This document shows, in pieces, positions 35,501-41,959 of a DNA stretch of 64,000 bases (position 1 is its first letter; every line of letters starts with the position of its first letter). The position numbers and the translations under genes were made by a program. The notes under the pieces are model-generated. The model was not told where the DNA came from and searched no databases. It saw nothing but the letters and a program-made list of their open reading frames with translations. This DNA comes from Apostichopus japonicus (lineage: Eukaryota; Echinodermata; Holothuroidea; Aspidochirotida; Stichopodidae). Where the stretch lies: the NCBI RefSeq assembly GCF_037975245.1, contig NC_092583.1:6691764-6755763 (forward strand), written 5' to 3'.

Positions 35501-38399
35501 GTCAATAGTGATGATGTAGGTAAGGGAAGGGTCAAGTGAGATAAGCTGGTTAAGGCTATCTGTGGTCATTAATGGTTGTAAATTATAACTTTGCAGTGGT
35601 CAAAAGCACACTGATCAGATGTCCTAAAACAAAATTGAATGTTAATAATTTATTGTTGGTGGTCATTGACAACTGACAACAAGTCAATTGTAAATAAATG
35701 TAATTACAGACACATTTGTAAACACACCTGACCAGGTGTCCAAGATTAGACAGCAAAGATTAATATTCCAGAACATAGGCTGTCAGACTATTAAAGATCT
35801 TTGATAATGCATCCTATCAGACACTCCATTATATTAGATATTCATAGTATCTCCTTTTATTTCTCGAAGAATGACCACACCAGAGAGGGCGATACGGGGG
35901 CGCAGTTATAGCTTCCTGGTCATACATAGGACAACTGAGCAATGTGTGCATTGTTGTTAATATTCAAATTTACATAAATAATCATATAATATTAAATTGT
36001 TTCATTTTTTATATTAATAGAGTCTTATCAATGAAGAAATCTACCAGCAAAAGGGAACCATAATTCATGATCCTGTGTTTGTTCATCTCAAATCTATGGC
36101 TTCAACTTTACATGTTAGCACTAACTCCAGTACCTCACAGTGTAACCCACATCCTAGAAAAGTGGTTAGTAATATTTGTTAAATATTTTTATTTATTTGT
36201 TGGCAACATGAAAAGAATGCAGCTAATTCCTGTTCCATGGGTAATTTGCATTTGTTGGAAGAAAAGTTATATGCATCTATTGAGTGGTATGTATATAATG
36301 TAAGCATATGTTGTTATTGAAATAAAACATTATCTTATTTTAAAATTGCCTCCTGCTGCCATTCCTATGATATTCAATTAATAAAAAGTGGTCAGATGGT
36401 CCCAGCTGCAGTTGTCTATACAGTTGATTTCATTCTGGAGAAGTCCTTCATTCCATCCTCATTGACTATCTATGTATCGATTATATAAGTACTTTGTAAT
36501 GTGTATAACTGTTATATATTTTTTATTTATTTGCTAATACGAATAATCATTCAGTTCAAAGCTTATAAGAGCTGAATAGAATATGAAGATGATAGTTTAT
36601 AGTCTAGCCTGAAGACCAAAGCCTTATCAAATGACTTTACAATCTCAATATGCATAATTGCATTAGTTGGTCATCTGTCAAAATAAAGTACGAAGCTACT
36701 TTACAAATCACTTTGCATTTTCCAATGTTTACACCTGGATGAAGACAGGCAGTTGATGTTAATTCCCCTGCCCAAGGCCAGATCATAACGATACAGTCGA
36801 CCAGTACTGGGACCTGCATTCTTTTAATTGCAAGCCTGGTGCTCTAACAACTTGACCACCATGTTAAAGGCTCTCAAAAGTTTGATAAATTAATAATCAT
36901 CACTTGATTTTTCTCACTTCAAGGATGTCACTATGGAAACCCTATGGTTGAAGAACAGACACAAGGTAGAATTCCATCTTCAAAATAAAGGGCTCAAAGA
37001 AACTGTCAATCTGGAAATAGAAGCAAGATATGGGATGTCAGTGAAGAGTCTATTCCAGTTTAATATTCAGTTGCAGGTAACTTGATTTTGGTTTACATTA
37101 ACACAAAGAAAACTTTGCATACAAGGAATTTAATGTTCACTTTGGATTTATCTTAACTACCGAGACTCCTTTTATATTTATTTATTTTGTTTTTTTACCG
37201 TTATTGCATTCTTTAATTCACTCATGTTTTTATTTCTATTGAAATCTCTACTTTGTTTGCCTAACTTGATGAACTGATTTCCGTAATGCAGGATTAAAAC
37301 ATAATGTATCCTTATTATAAGCCATCTTCATATCACAAATGTAATACATACCAAATATCATAAACAGTTAGTACTAATTAGCATATCTTAACATTATCAC
37401 TTAAAACCACAGTTTTATACACACTGTCAAATGATTAATTTCCTCTTCACAGATTGACAAATTACTACATATTGACCAAATCAAATCTCCATTCCAGCAC
37501 ATCCTACCGGAATGTGAGTATAATTAATTACATGATTAAAATTTAATAGCATGTTAATTAAATGTAGGCGATTGTATATAAAGTGGTGATGTTTGCTTTA
37601 CAGTCCTTTCATATGAGAGTGTACATGTACAGTAATCTTACTTTTCATACTGCCTACAATTCCTTACATATCAGATGTGTGTACCTAATCCTACTTTGCA
37701 TAGAGGAGTCCTGGCTGCAATTGCCATGCCAACTGGTAGACCAACTATCAGCTATTTGCAATATTTGATATTAAGGAAAATCAGTTCTGACACCAAAGCA
37801 ACAAATGTAAAGACTGGATATATAGAATGTATTGAAGTCTCAATGCAGTGTAAACTAACAAATGATGAAATTCAAACACCTGTGTTGAAAATATACATTC
37901 TGGAGTGAAATCAGATTTTATATTTAGCACCATTGAAAACTGAGCTTTTAAAGTTTATTTTGCCAGTGTGTGTAAGAAACACATCACTGTTGTCTCACAA
38001 TTCTGAATGTTTGCATGAAACAGGTTCTGATGAATTAACTGTATGTAGAGTAATGTATTTAATGTATTTCCAATTTCCTTTTCTTTCAACCTCACAGACA
38101 TCATCAAATCTTTTGATCTGCTAAAGCAGAACTTATCAGAACATCTTGATGTAGACCAATCTACCCTGCTGGCAAATATTTTCCAACTTCCCGGGGAAGG
38201 AATTACTGATATCAAGAAGCACAAAACACCAGGAACTCTTTTATTAGAGAAGCTGACCCAGAATTCACTGATATCTCCCACAAACATCACAAAATTGGAA
38301 AATGCCCTAACAGAACAAGGCAAAGAAGAAAGTGCAAAACTGGTCAGAAAATTCAGAAGTAAAAATCCTGTAGTTCAAGCAACAATGTGCCCAGAATAA
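8580..38399 (+). CDS. beta-propeller / multi-DED / double ZU5-UPA coiled-coil scaffold protein (20 coding exons)
   Basis: I joined 20 exons (8580-8599, 10855-11710, 19427-19697, 20455-22442, 23551-23688, 25322-25406, 27045-27368, 28835-29317, 29490-29716, 30152-30313, 31037-31189, 32046-32106, 32722-33038, 33401-33578, 34039-34362, 35072-35301, 36021-36164, 36924-37076, 37453-37513, 38098-38399). Every junction has GT donor and AG acceptor and compatible phase, and the coding sum is 6477 nt, giving 2158 residues plus TAA. Predicted domains: beta-propeller 1-292; DED-like about 300-380; coiled coil 383-1090; DED-like about 1125-1200; ZU5 about 1290-1385, UPA about 1389-1569, DED-like about 1590-1675; UBA-like about 1705-1750; ZU5 about 1760-1860, UPA about 1863-2038, DED-like about 2060-2145. 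No signal peptide or membrane segment is seen, so it is probably cytosolic. ZU5-UPA-death-fold blocks are known in PIDD1, UNC5 and ankyrins. A death-fold signalling scaffold is therefore likely, but the role is inferred. Confidence 0.82.
8600..10854 (+). other. intron 1
   Basis: Donor GTAAGT, acceptor CACACACACAG. It contains a G11-type run near 8,797 and otherwise ordinary AT-rich sequence. Open frames at 8,712-9,107 and 9,431-9,736 lack any recognisable motif. Confidence 0.6.
10855..11710 (+). CDS. exon 2: beta-propeller domain
   Basis: 285 full codons with repeated propeller-blade signatures: strand pairs such as AVAGYNKK, SVCFLDDRLFLTC..TITLYDSS, LVYVGLGSNEVIVLD, DITVSNNKLFICTD and SITVSEEKGLIFILW, at about 40-residue spacing. 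They resemble WD40-like or quinoprotein-like blades without strict WD dipeptides. About six blades fit in this single exon, so it probably forms a complete or nearly complete N-terminal propeller. One loop carries a short tandem repeat (GGHSSIS). The exon ends in phase 0 at a GTAAGT donor. Confidence 0.82.
11549..11595 (+). repeat. in-frame 21-bp coding minisatellite
   Basis: A GGGGGTCATTCTTCCATCTCT-like unit occurs twice plus a partial third, encoding GGHSSIS, GGHSSIS, then GGH. It stays in frame and sits between propeller strands, so it most likely lengthens a surface loop. Confidence 0.9.
11770..12660 (+). repeat. about 215-bp tandem repeat, three clear copies plus a decayed first copy
   Basis: GGTATCAGTGAATGCGGAAT recurs near 12,226 and 12,446, with variants near 12,012 and 12,650. 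Each is followed at the same distance by GAGATCAAAATGGTGGAAAA, then TTGGATGCT, GCAACACA and TTCTTATTTTCTGAGCTTA. The period is 214-220 bp. A more diverged unit appears to precede them from about 11,770. Confidence 0.85.
13876..15039 (+). repeat. 145-bp AGGTCA tandem array
   Basis: About eight units with the landmarks CTTGTAAACACAATATCTCA, a CATATTTGGTGTGTAGA-like block, TACCACATTGAGTACAAGAA, and AGGTCAAAGGTCATTTGGGG followed by TCACCAGGGGTCAAA. Several units contain a perfect AGGTCA-A-AGGTCA direct repeat. Diverged copies occur at 3.6, 18.1, 22.7, 24.7-25.25, 27.9-28.6 and 34.5-34.8 kb. Confidence 0.9.
15050..15800. repeat. 22-bp satellite array of CCATATATGG and CCATATCTGG units
   Basis: The unit is CCATATATGGCAAATCCATATCTGG-like, repeated with small changes. 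About fourteen perfect CCATATATGG palindromes occur. A larger block (15,058-15,235) is repeated about 294 bp on, at 15,352-15,530. Because the unit is palindromic and stop-poor, several overlapping frames stay open on both strands; these are not genes. Confidence 0.95.
15800..17000. other. unique core of the satellite-bearing element
   Basis: Single-copy-looking AT-rich sequence between the two satellites. No open frame of useful length and no transposase or RNA motif was seen. Confidence 0.5.
17000..18102. repeat. satellite array of TATATCTGGCTTTATATGGCCATATCAAAC units
   Basis: Units of about 60-65 bp alternate between versions with CTGGATTGACTCTATATCCAG and with CTGGATTACAATTATATCAAG, giving a higher-order period of about 125-130 bp. 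The TATATCTGG word is shared with the left array, and the final unit ends in the right inverted terminus. Confidence 0.92.
18103..18430 (+). repeat. right part of the interrupted AGGTCA-region repeat
   Basis: Continues the 145-bp repeat broken by the element and then a unique tail with TCAGGACAGCCTGTGTCATT, ACTGCTTTTCACT and a CATTATGTCAG block. The same order occurs at 28,503-28,785 in a later intron, showing that a longer segment including this tail was duplicated. Confidence 0.8.
19427..19697 (+). CDS. exon 3: first DED-like domain
   Basis: Ninety codons starting SDIFTFDNLL. The six-helix death-fold spacing is visible: LIEKDDCKKLLDYFEVP, then PFSSLVHHLREAGKVSVDDINYLM and GLSKLMAVLTIYQQ. 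The segment with charged residue, L, x, x, G, x, V, S, x, D, x, I, x, x, L resembles the helix 4-5 region of DEDs (EKGLLSEDNLxxL). The RxDL motif of helix 6 is not conserved. It could alternatively be a divergent death domain. Phase 0 in, phase 1 out. Confidence 0.72.
19698..20454 (+). other. intron 3, nothing recognised
   Basis: Donor GTATGT, acceptor TTTTCAG. AT-rich sequence without repeats or motifs that I can support. Confidence 0.6.
20455..22442 (+). CDS. exon 4: long coiled coil of 14-residue repeats
   Basis: 662 codons made almost entirely of a 14-residue unit (two heptads), typically TEEERQQLKDTLKA, alternating with versions containing SQRLN and TGRLK. Three units form a 42-residue (126-bp) block and two blocks an 84-residue (252-bp) superblock. 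E, Q, K and R dominate and Leu marks the core. The nucleotide repeats are highly alike, so copy number has changed recently by slippage or unequal exchange. The entry (DSKFTKKVLRDQLKALEDKR) and exit (AENKLKTLKDEKEELLQQQKE) are non-repetitive coiled coil. It probably drives homodimer or oligomer rod formation between two DED-like domains. Confidence 0.88.
20580..22350 (+). repeat. 42-bp coding tandem repeat, 126-bp and 252-bp higher order
   Basis: The nucleotide unit is ACAGAGGAGGAAAGACAACA followed by a variable 22 bp. Open antisense frames recur every 252 bp, a direct readout of the higher-order period. Variation is mostly in the variable half of the unit. Confidence 0.95.
22443..23550 (+). 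other. intron 4, contains a short AGGTCA-repeat fragment
   Basis: Donor GTTAGA, acceptor GTGACAG. Near 22,737-22,800 a perfect AGGTCA-A-AGGTCA and the following GAGGTTAAGTGAGGTCAA are a fragment of the 145-bp repeat family. Nothing else recognised. Confidence 0.6.
23551..23688 (+). CDS. exon 5: end of coiled coil
   Basis: Forty-six codons, ELEEAKSSLRATKDELVKSQ onward, with Leu and other hydrophobics at heptad spacing. Both edges are phase 0, so it could be skipped or duplicated without a frame change. Confidence 0.8.
23705..24252. mobile_element. possible small element with short inverted ends
   Basis: CTTTCCCAGAT at the left and ATCTGGGAAAG at the right are exact inverted copies. The interior repeats words such as ACGGGTT, CCGTAG and AACCCATA in both orientations. 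No coding frame or target duplication was found. Confidence 0.4.
24711..25255 (+). repeat. decayed 145-bp AGGTCA repeat units
   Basis: Landmarks GTAAACACAGTATCTCAAGA, GGTGGAGGTCAAAAAGTCATTTGGGGTC and GAGGTCAAAGGTCATTTGGG recur with the family spacing. Confidence 0.8.
25322..25406 (+). CDS. exon 6: short acidic linker
   Basis: Twenty-eight codons plus one base encoding ASYASVTADETLLEECETPD and onward. It is acidic and Ser/Thr-rich with no domain. The acceptor TTTGCAG, donor GTAGTA and phases fit exons 5 and 7. Confidence 0.6.
25407..27044 (+). other. intron 6, nothing recognised
   Basis: AT-rich sequence with acceptor CGTTTCAG. A G-run near 25,559-25,570 is the only notable tract. Confidence 0.55.
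27045..27368 (+). CDS. exon 7: second DED-like domain
   Basis: 108 residues. LTLDSTLKLATLFGLPPGETDMLRRVSQYETPGITLINFMKTRNIINMYDVTNLQKGLIYIQ has the helix spacing of the other DED-like exons: an L-x-x-x-F-G-L-P element, a TPG-x-T-L-x-x-F linker and an I-x-x-Y-D-V-T-x-L helix 5. Closest in pattern to the last exon of the gene (NIFQLPGEG, KTPGTLLLEKL, LISPTNITKL), suggesting shared ancestry. Phase 1 at both ends. Confidence 0.72.
27369..28834 (+). other. intron 7, second copy of the AGGTCA region
   Basis: Donor GTAGGA, acceptor TTTTTAG. The right half is the related copy of the intron 2 AGGTCA region without the 3063-bp insertion. Confidence 0.7.
27880..28785 (+). repeat. AGGTCA-region repeat, uninterrupted copy
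   Basis: Begins with the same TCGTAACCT...GCATTCAT lead as 13,800, runs through 145-bp units, a CTCACTCCCCTCTTACCTGT block (also at 14,895), TGTTGTGGGC, then GACAGCCTGTGTCATTGTGA and ends near TGTGTTCTGGTTTTC. The matching segment in intron 2 is 13,795-15,039 plus 18,103-18,430. Confidence 0.8.
28835..29317 (+). CDS. exon 8: acidic linker and first ZU5 domain
   Basis: 161 residues. The first 60 are a polar, charged linker (DEREEDYDQSKESLMERTER). From IKCEGGTISIMGVHLTIPED the ZU5 pattern is clear: G-G-x-I near the start, hydrophobic-x-IP-x-x-xL, then VKVIYDP, MTPLIKLEPEGLALNKPAQL and TIPHSAIIP. In ZU5 domains the TPxxxxxPxGxxFxKPxxLxxPH block is the hallmark, and it is present here. ZU5 domains act with a following UPA domain, as here. 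Phase 1 at both ends. Confidence 0.9.
29490..29716 (+). CDS. exon 9: start of first UPA domain
   Basis: Encodes GEITWTEEKSVDWKLEPERI onward, with WKLEPERISLDINILSYVFV and IFRIVPFIDG. Position and beta-rich pattern match the ZU5-UPA junction. In PIDD1, NLRP1 and CARD8 this area carries the HFS autoprocessing site; here the corresponding stretch reads N-I-L-S with no preceding His. Phase 1 in, 0 out. Confidence 0.75.
30152..30313 (+). CDS. exon 10: first UPA domain, middle
   Basis: Fifty-four codons, phase 0 at both ends. LGNYTTFQVTRTLNDGRDYA is beta-strand-like. Corresponds to exon 17 in the second module (144 bp, also phase 0-0). Confidence 0.75.
30314..31036 (+). other. intron 10, nothing recognised
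   Basis: Donor GTTTGT, acceptor CCATTAG. AT-rich sequence without repeats I can name. Intron 9 (29,717-30,151) is likewise featureless. Confidence 0.55.
31037..31189 (+). CDS. exon 11: first UPA domain, end
   Basis: Fifty-one codons, phase 0-0, identical in length to exon 18. Shared positions include VSHQFRLKRN against KVEFHLQNKG and VDVKLKVS against VNLEIEAR, consistent with old duplication. Confidence 0.78.
31190..32045 (+). other. intron 11, contains a SINE
   Basis: Donor GTGAGT, acceptor TTCTTTAG. The only recognisable content is the tRNA-derived SINE at 31,388-31,611. Confidence 0.7.
31388..31611 (+). mobile_element. tRNA-derived SINE with (CATA)n tail
   Basis: TTAGCTCAGTGGTTAAAGCC is a Pol III A box, and GGTCCCGAGTTCGAGTCACT contains the B box (GAGTTCGAGTC) at tRNA spacing. 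A unique body with CAGAGTTGTTGACAATTCAT follows, and it ends in TACATACATACATG. A second copy at 56,327-56,460 shares head and body, proving a dispersed family. It cannot be a functional tRNA: the acceptor stem does not close. Confidence 0.85.
32046..32106 (+). CDS. exon 12: short connector before third DED-like domain
   Basis: Sixty-one bp, phase 0 in and 1 out, encoding VKHILLSPESQEILFREQNP. Exon 19 has exactly the same length and phases. Confidence 0.75.
32107..32721 (+). other. intron 12, nothing recognised
   Basis: Donor GTGAGT, acceptor ACTTTCAG. A short imperfect duplication (CAGGTAAGTGTGCATTAGTA / CAGGTGAGTGTCAAAGTAGA) near 32,224-32,300 creates donor-like sequences that probably are not used. 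Confidence 0.5.
32722..33038 (+). CDS. exon 13: third DED-like domain
   Basis: Encodes about 85 residues of death fold: YEKLKGDIAKLLDKQHCKQL, MVFGLTPAENETIQEAAES, KTLMKILDERELIMPDRMIG and LVLEYI, then a Lys/Glu-rich tail (EKNGKENGGEKDDKK). The LDERELIMPDRMIGLYEGL segment resembles DED helices 4-5. It follows the first ZU5-UPA directly, as a DD does in UNC5 and PIDD1. Confidence 0.78.
33039..33400 (+). other. intron 13, nothing recognised
   Basis: Donor GTTTGT, acceptor TTGTTTCAG. AT-rich. Confidence 0.5.
33401..33578 (+). CDS. exon 14: UBA-like three-helix segment
   Basis: Fifty-nine codons plus one base. After a basic lead (VKVPGKPVVISKREPQ), the stretch FKILIEEGYKKLDVQRALKL then SHGKLDLGRRLLLLAKEE has the UBA pattern: hydrophobic helix 1 ending in G-Y/F, V-x-R/K-A-L in helix 2, N/H-G-x-L/V-x-x-A/G in the turn and a Leu-rich helix 3. 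UBA domains bind ubiquitin. The assignment is by pattern only; a short death-fold linker is the alternative. It is the only exon between the two duplicated modules. Confidence 0.55.
33579..34038 (+). other. intron 14, nothing recognised
   Basis: Donor GTAAAG, acceptor CTCCTCCAG. AT-rich. Confidence 0.5.
34039..34362 (+). CDS. exon 15: second ZU5 domain
   Basis: 108 residues. YFDQRGGEMFIAGVSLHVPA then GALHTGRIVSLWV, LRLTPFVKFGPESLTLHKPV and TLIIPHCAFT reproduce the ZU5 hallmark block and align position by position with exon 8 after its linker. Phase 1 at both ends, as exon 8. Confidence 0.9.
34363..35071 (+). other. intron 15 with decayed AGGTCA repeat
   Basis: Donor GTCTGT, acceptor CCTTCAG. 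Around 34,545-34,770 there are degenerate 145-bp family words (TAGAGGTCAAAGTC, GTCAATATCTCAAGAAGG). Confidence 0.55.
35072..35301 (+). CDS. exon 16: start of second UPA domain
   Basis: Encodes DNSVKWSLERKHLSCSMNSQ onward, then HVPFIPKMRKRVCILPIV and LTIHLWFHNDD. Aligns with exon 9 (V-x-W-x-LE; VPFI). The autoprocessing position of ZU5-UPA proteins is not Ser here. Phase 1 in, 0 out, 230 bp against 227 bp in exon 9. Confidence 0.75.
35302..36020 (+). other. intron 16, nothing recognised
   Basis: Donor GTAAGT, acceptor TTAATAG. A short CpG-bearing stretch near 35,880-35,905 is the only local oddity. Confidence 0.5.
36021..36164 (+). CDS. exon 17: second UPA domain, middle
   Basis: Forty-eight codons, phase 0-0 (SLINEEIYQQKGTIIHDPVF onward). 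Equivalent of exon 10. Confidence 0.68.
36165..36923 (+). other. intron 17, nothing recognised
   Basis: Donor GTTAGT, acceptor ACTTCAAG. AT-rich. Confidence 0.5.
36924..37076 (+). CDS. exon 18: second UPA domain, end
   Basis: Fifty-one codons, phase 0-0 (DVTMETLWLKNRHKVEFHLQ onward). Same size as exon 11. Confidence 0.78.
37077..37452 (+). other. intron 18, nothing recognised
   Basis: Donor GTAACT, acceptor CTTCACAG. AT-rich. Confidence 0.5.
37453..37513 (+). CDS. exon 19: short connector before last DED-like domain
   Basis: Sixty-one bp, phase 0 in and 1 out (IDKLLHIDQIKSPFQHILPE), matching exon 12 exactly in length and phase. Confidence 0.75.
37514..38097 (+). other. intron 19, nothing recognised
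   Basis: Donor GTGAGT, acceptor CCTCACAG. AT-rich. Confidence 0.5.
38098..38399 (+). CDS. exon 20: fourth DED-like domain and stop codon
   Basis: 101 codons with stop TAA at 38,397-38,399. IKSFDLLKQNLSEHLDVDQS, LLANIFQLPGEGITDIKKHK, TPGTLLLEKLTQNSLISPTN and ITKLENALTEQG show six helices, with the LISPTNITKL stretch close to the DED helix 5 consensus. A short basic tail follows. In PIDD1 and UNC5 a death domain holds this terminal place; here the pattern favours a DED. Confidence 0.8.
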
Positions 38400-40139
38400 T
38401 GACTGAGATCATAATGTGGTTAATTGTAACCAAATAATGATGAATACGAACATCATATCACCAGTGGAGCTGTACCCAGGAATTTATTCACTTGGGGGGG
38501 GGGGGGGAGTCGGTGAGACATTTTGTACAAACTATTTTTTACAGTTGGAGCTTATAAACACAGGACTATATATAAGTATAATTACACCTGTAGGAGTTAC
38601 ATGAATATTCTCTTCCCTTGTCTAACACTGTTATGTATGTATATACTCTATGTGACTTCGTCCATATTGGTAAACTTGCCTTTAATAGGCAAACAATTAC
38701 AGTAACATATACAGACATGTCAGCATGTGTGTGTGCGTGTATGTGGCCCAAACCTGATCATATGGATGTATAGCTTGTCTATTGTGAGCAAGGGGGTAGG
38801 AAGCTTCCAAAAAGTGGGGGGGGGGGGGGAACACAGCATCAAAGGGGCACTTTCTCATTCCACAACCACCACTCGTTATGCTTAAAACCGATACACACCG
38901 GCCATATCACTTAAATATATACGATGTGTTGGTATGCTATCAATACTACTATGGTGCACGTGCATAATTAAAATAAAATATTAAAATTAACAAAGGCTTA
39001 AGATATTCAAAAGACAGTTCTTCATCAAAGGGGCACATTTTATTTGCCAGTAGTGCACATTTGCTATTTTGGAAAATAGTTATGAAAATAGAAAATAGCC
39101 AAATGGCTCCAACCCCCTGATTGTGAGTACAAGGTTGTGATTGCTTTGGTGGCACTTAAAGGTCATGTAAATTCAGCAGATGGCAAAATGTGAACTCCTT
39201 CTATATAAGAACAACAGTAACCTGACAGAATTTTCATATGGAAGATGCATTGTTCTTAGAATCTCTATCAGTTTTGTTTTATGAAGGTATGCTGAGGTCA
39301 ACAGATGTTGAAACCTGACAAATTTTGTAAACATTGTGTCTTATGAAGTGCAAAAGTTTCCAATTTCTAGACCCCTTTTGCATATTTCTTTGTCATTTGA
39401 TAATGTTGGACATCCTCATAGTCTTTTTTTTTTGTGGGAAGATATGAATTTGTCAAATTTGATCATAGTAAGTTGTGATTGCATCTGTCATTAACAGAAT
39501 GAATGTCATCATGGTAATTGAGCTGAAAGTGTTTCTGTTTTTCTTCATAGTATCTTTATCATGTATGTATAGAAGTATAAAAATCTTCATGAAAAGTTGA
39601 GAGCTGATGAACTATCTGGCTTTCAAAGAAATGTAAATATTCACTTTATTTCATTGGCAATACAGATACAATCTCAGTAATCATTCATTATGCATATATA
39701 GTTGTTATTACCTGTGAGTTGAGGGTGATGGGAGAGGGACTATGCCAATGCCAAATGTATCTCTGGATAAAGTTGAGGCAACAGATTCAAAATACATTAC
39801 AACAGACCTCTCAATACTCATTTAAGTACAGAGATCATACGGTTCTCATGAAGACCTTGATTATAGCTTTTACTTTGGCAGACCTATTCGTTCATGACCC
39901 CCTTTGAGGAAAATCACAACCCTTGCGTATACCTTTGTGGGAACAGAATGAATGATTTAGGTAGGGGCACGAACCTTTATGTAAGGAAGAGATGTTAATC
40001 GAGGATTTCATAAAGCAGGTGTTTTTCCTTGGATCATTAAGAGAGGAGGGGGGATCCTAGAACCAAATTATTTAAACTTCAAATGGTTTATTCTGAGGTA
40101 TATTCAGACTGTATACTCGGTCTATATAAGTAGCTGTAA
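38400..40139. other. downstream flank of the DED/ZU5 gene
   Basis: Two G-runs (38,493-38,507 and 38,815-38,829) and an AATAAA near 38,972 that could serve as a distal poly(A) signal. Around 39,115-39,330 are decayed AGGTCA-family words (TTAAAGGTCATGTAAATTCA). No gene seen. Confidence 0.5.
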
Positions 40140-41254
40140 ACGCAATGTCATGCAAATAAATACTTTGTTTCTGCCCCCCCCCCCCCCCGTAAACTCCAAA
40201 CAAGATGGCTCATATAATTCAAACTTGGTATTACAATGTGCACACGCAGTGATTCAGTGGCGTAGCCAGATGGGGTGGGGGAGGGGTGCAGGGAAAACCC
40301 CAAGAAATTGTTGAAGACGAAAAGTGGAGGGCAATAAAAAAAAAAATTCCACAAGAAAAATAAATAGCCATGATATAATATGATGCTGGTTAAGCTACTT
40401 TTCTCTATAGCACGGTGTGATCTACATGTCATAAGGTTGTCCTCATTAGCAATTCTATGAAGAACGAGATTTCTCTGAACGAATTAACTAAGATTCAGTT
40501 ATTGACACTTTAATCAAAGTTCCTTGATTGCCGTCTTTAATAGAAACAAAACATCTCCATTTGGGTCAATATAATATTGAGATATGAGATACCTGCGTGC
40601 ACATACCCACACGTATTATTATGTTAAATATTTTCGTTAATGTACAAAGGGTCGTTGTCACTGGGGGCATGGGTGAACGTGCCTTATTCCATCCCCTATC
40701 GCATTAATCGAATTAAATTGTATACGAAAGAAAATTCTCAAAAAGGAGGGAACTTAGACCCCTCCCCCTAACATTCAAAATCTTAACAGAGGGTAGAGCC
40801 TATATGGTTACATGAAAAGTCAATCAATTAAAGCGTTAATTATCCTCAATTTTCTGACCCTTAAAATGGGGACAAAACTTTGGCCACCTCGCACCACGAA
40901 TGCTGACTAAGCGCTTGCAGTGATGATATCATGTTACTCATTTGAAACCCAAATTTGGGATGAGATGTGTAACTCCATGGATTGCCAACTTGTCATTTTA
41001 TCTTCTGGGGTGGGATGGTGGGGTTCCCGCTGGTTGGTTTTCTCCATGTCACCTTCACGGTTTCGAACATATGATGACATCTTATATCAAAACTGCTTGT
41101 GACCTTTAGCCCTATCAATCACTACCATATCAATGATCGGGGGCGGTTACATCTTTGGTATGTGTTTATGCATGTTAACACTACGAGAGACTGTGTTAAG
41201 TTGATTGCTTTTCTTTACGGTCTCCATACAAAGAGAGTTTGTCGCTGTACCTGT
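40140..41254. other. intergenic with G/C-run repeat fragments
   Basis: A C-run near 40,174-40,188 and a CAGTGGCGTAGCCA start at 40,256 followed by G-rich sequence show fragments of the same repeat families as at 2.46 kb. Nothing coding recognised. Confidence 0.5.
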
Positions 41255-41264
41255 GTCCAGGGCG

Positions 41265-41450
41265 TCACTTTCGGGGGGGGGAGGGGGGTTGTGCAGGCGC
41301 GGCGGAACGGAAAAATTATTGGGGGGGCTAATGTGTGGAGACTATCTAAGCGGAGCGCCACCATCGGTTGGCGCGGAGCGTACAAGAAAATTTTGGGTTT
41401 TTTCAAACCCCCAGATTGCCGGAAACGGCACTTCCCGAGTGTTTTATGCT
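41265..41450 (+). repeat. G-run/hairpin dispersed repeat, copy 1
   Basis: G9-type runs, then CTATCTAAGCGGAGCGCCAC, a GCGCCACCATCGGTTGGCGC hairpin, CGGAGCGTACAAGAAAATTTT and CAGATTGCCGGAAA. Same order as the next copy. Confidence 0.8.
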
Positions 41451-41608
41451 GCGAATACCTAGCCCTAAAATATGGGCCTCAAGCCTGCAATTTCTCAGAT
41501 TGCACGTAAAAGTCTGTAAAAACATTGTAATTTGTATATTCGATGGTGTTTTAAGAATAGCTATTACTCGTAGTGTACTCGCAAAGACGTTTTTGAGTGT
41601 AGTAAGGG

Positions 41609-41790
41609 CAGTGGCGGAGCTAGGGGTATTGGTCAGAGGGGGGGGGGCAAGAATTGTCTGTAGGGGCGCTTTCGACACTATCTAAGCGGAGCGCCACCAC
41701 AGGTTGGCGCGGAGCGTACAGAAAATTTTTGAGTAAAGTTACTCCCTAGATTGCAGGAAATGACCTTTTCCGGGCCTTGCTAATTTGCAG
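41609..41790 (+). repeat. G-run/hairpin dispersed repeat, copy 2
   Basis: Starts CAGTGGCGGAGCTAGGGG, has a G11-type run, then CTATCTAAGCGGAGCGCCAC, GCGCCACCACAGGTTGGCGC, CGGAGCGTACAGAAAATTTT and AGATTGCAGGAAA. Confidence 0.8.
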
Positions 41791-41959
41791 ATAAACGGAG
41801 AATAAATAGGTGTCGTCGCCATTTTGTCGGAAAATTACACCAACAGAATATGACAAATGTCAATAGGTATATGAGAGCGCAATAAAATAGTCGATAATCT
41901 CGAACAAGTTAAAAGTAGTGAAAAGCTGAAAAGGGCGCCAGCAGTCCATTTGAGTCCGT

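Noticed and set aside
41099-41685. Several 85-136-codon frames on both strands
   Set aside because: They cross G-runs and the hairpin repeats.
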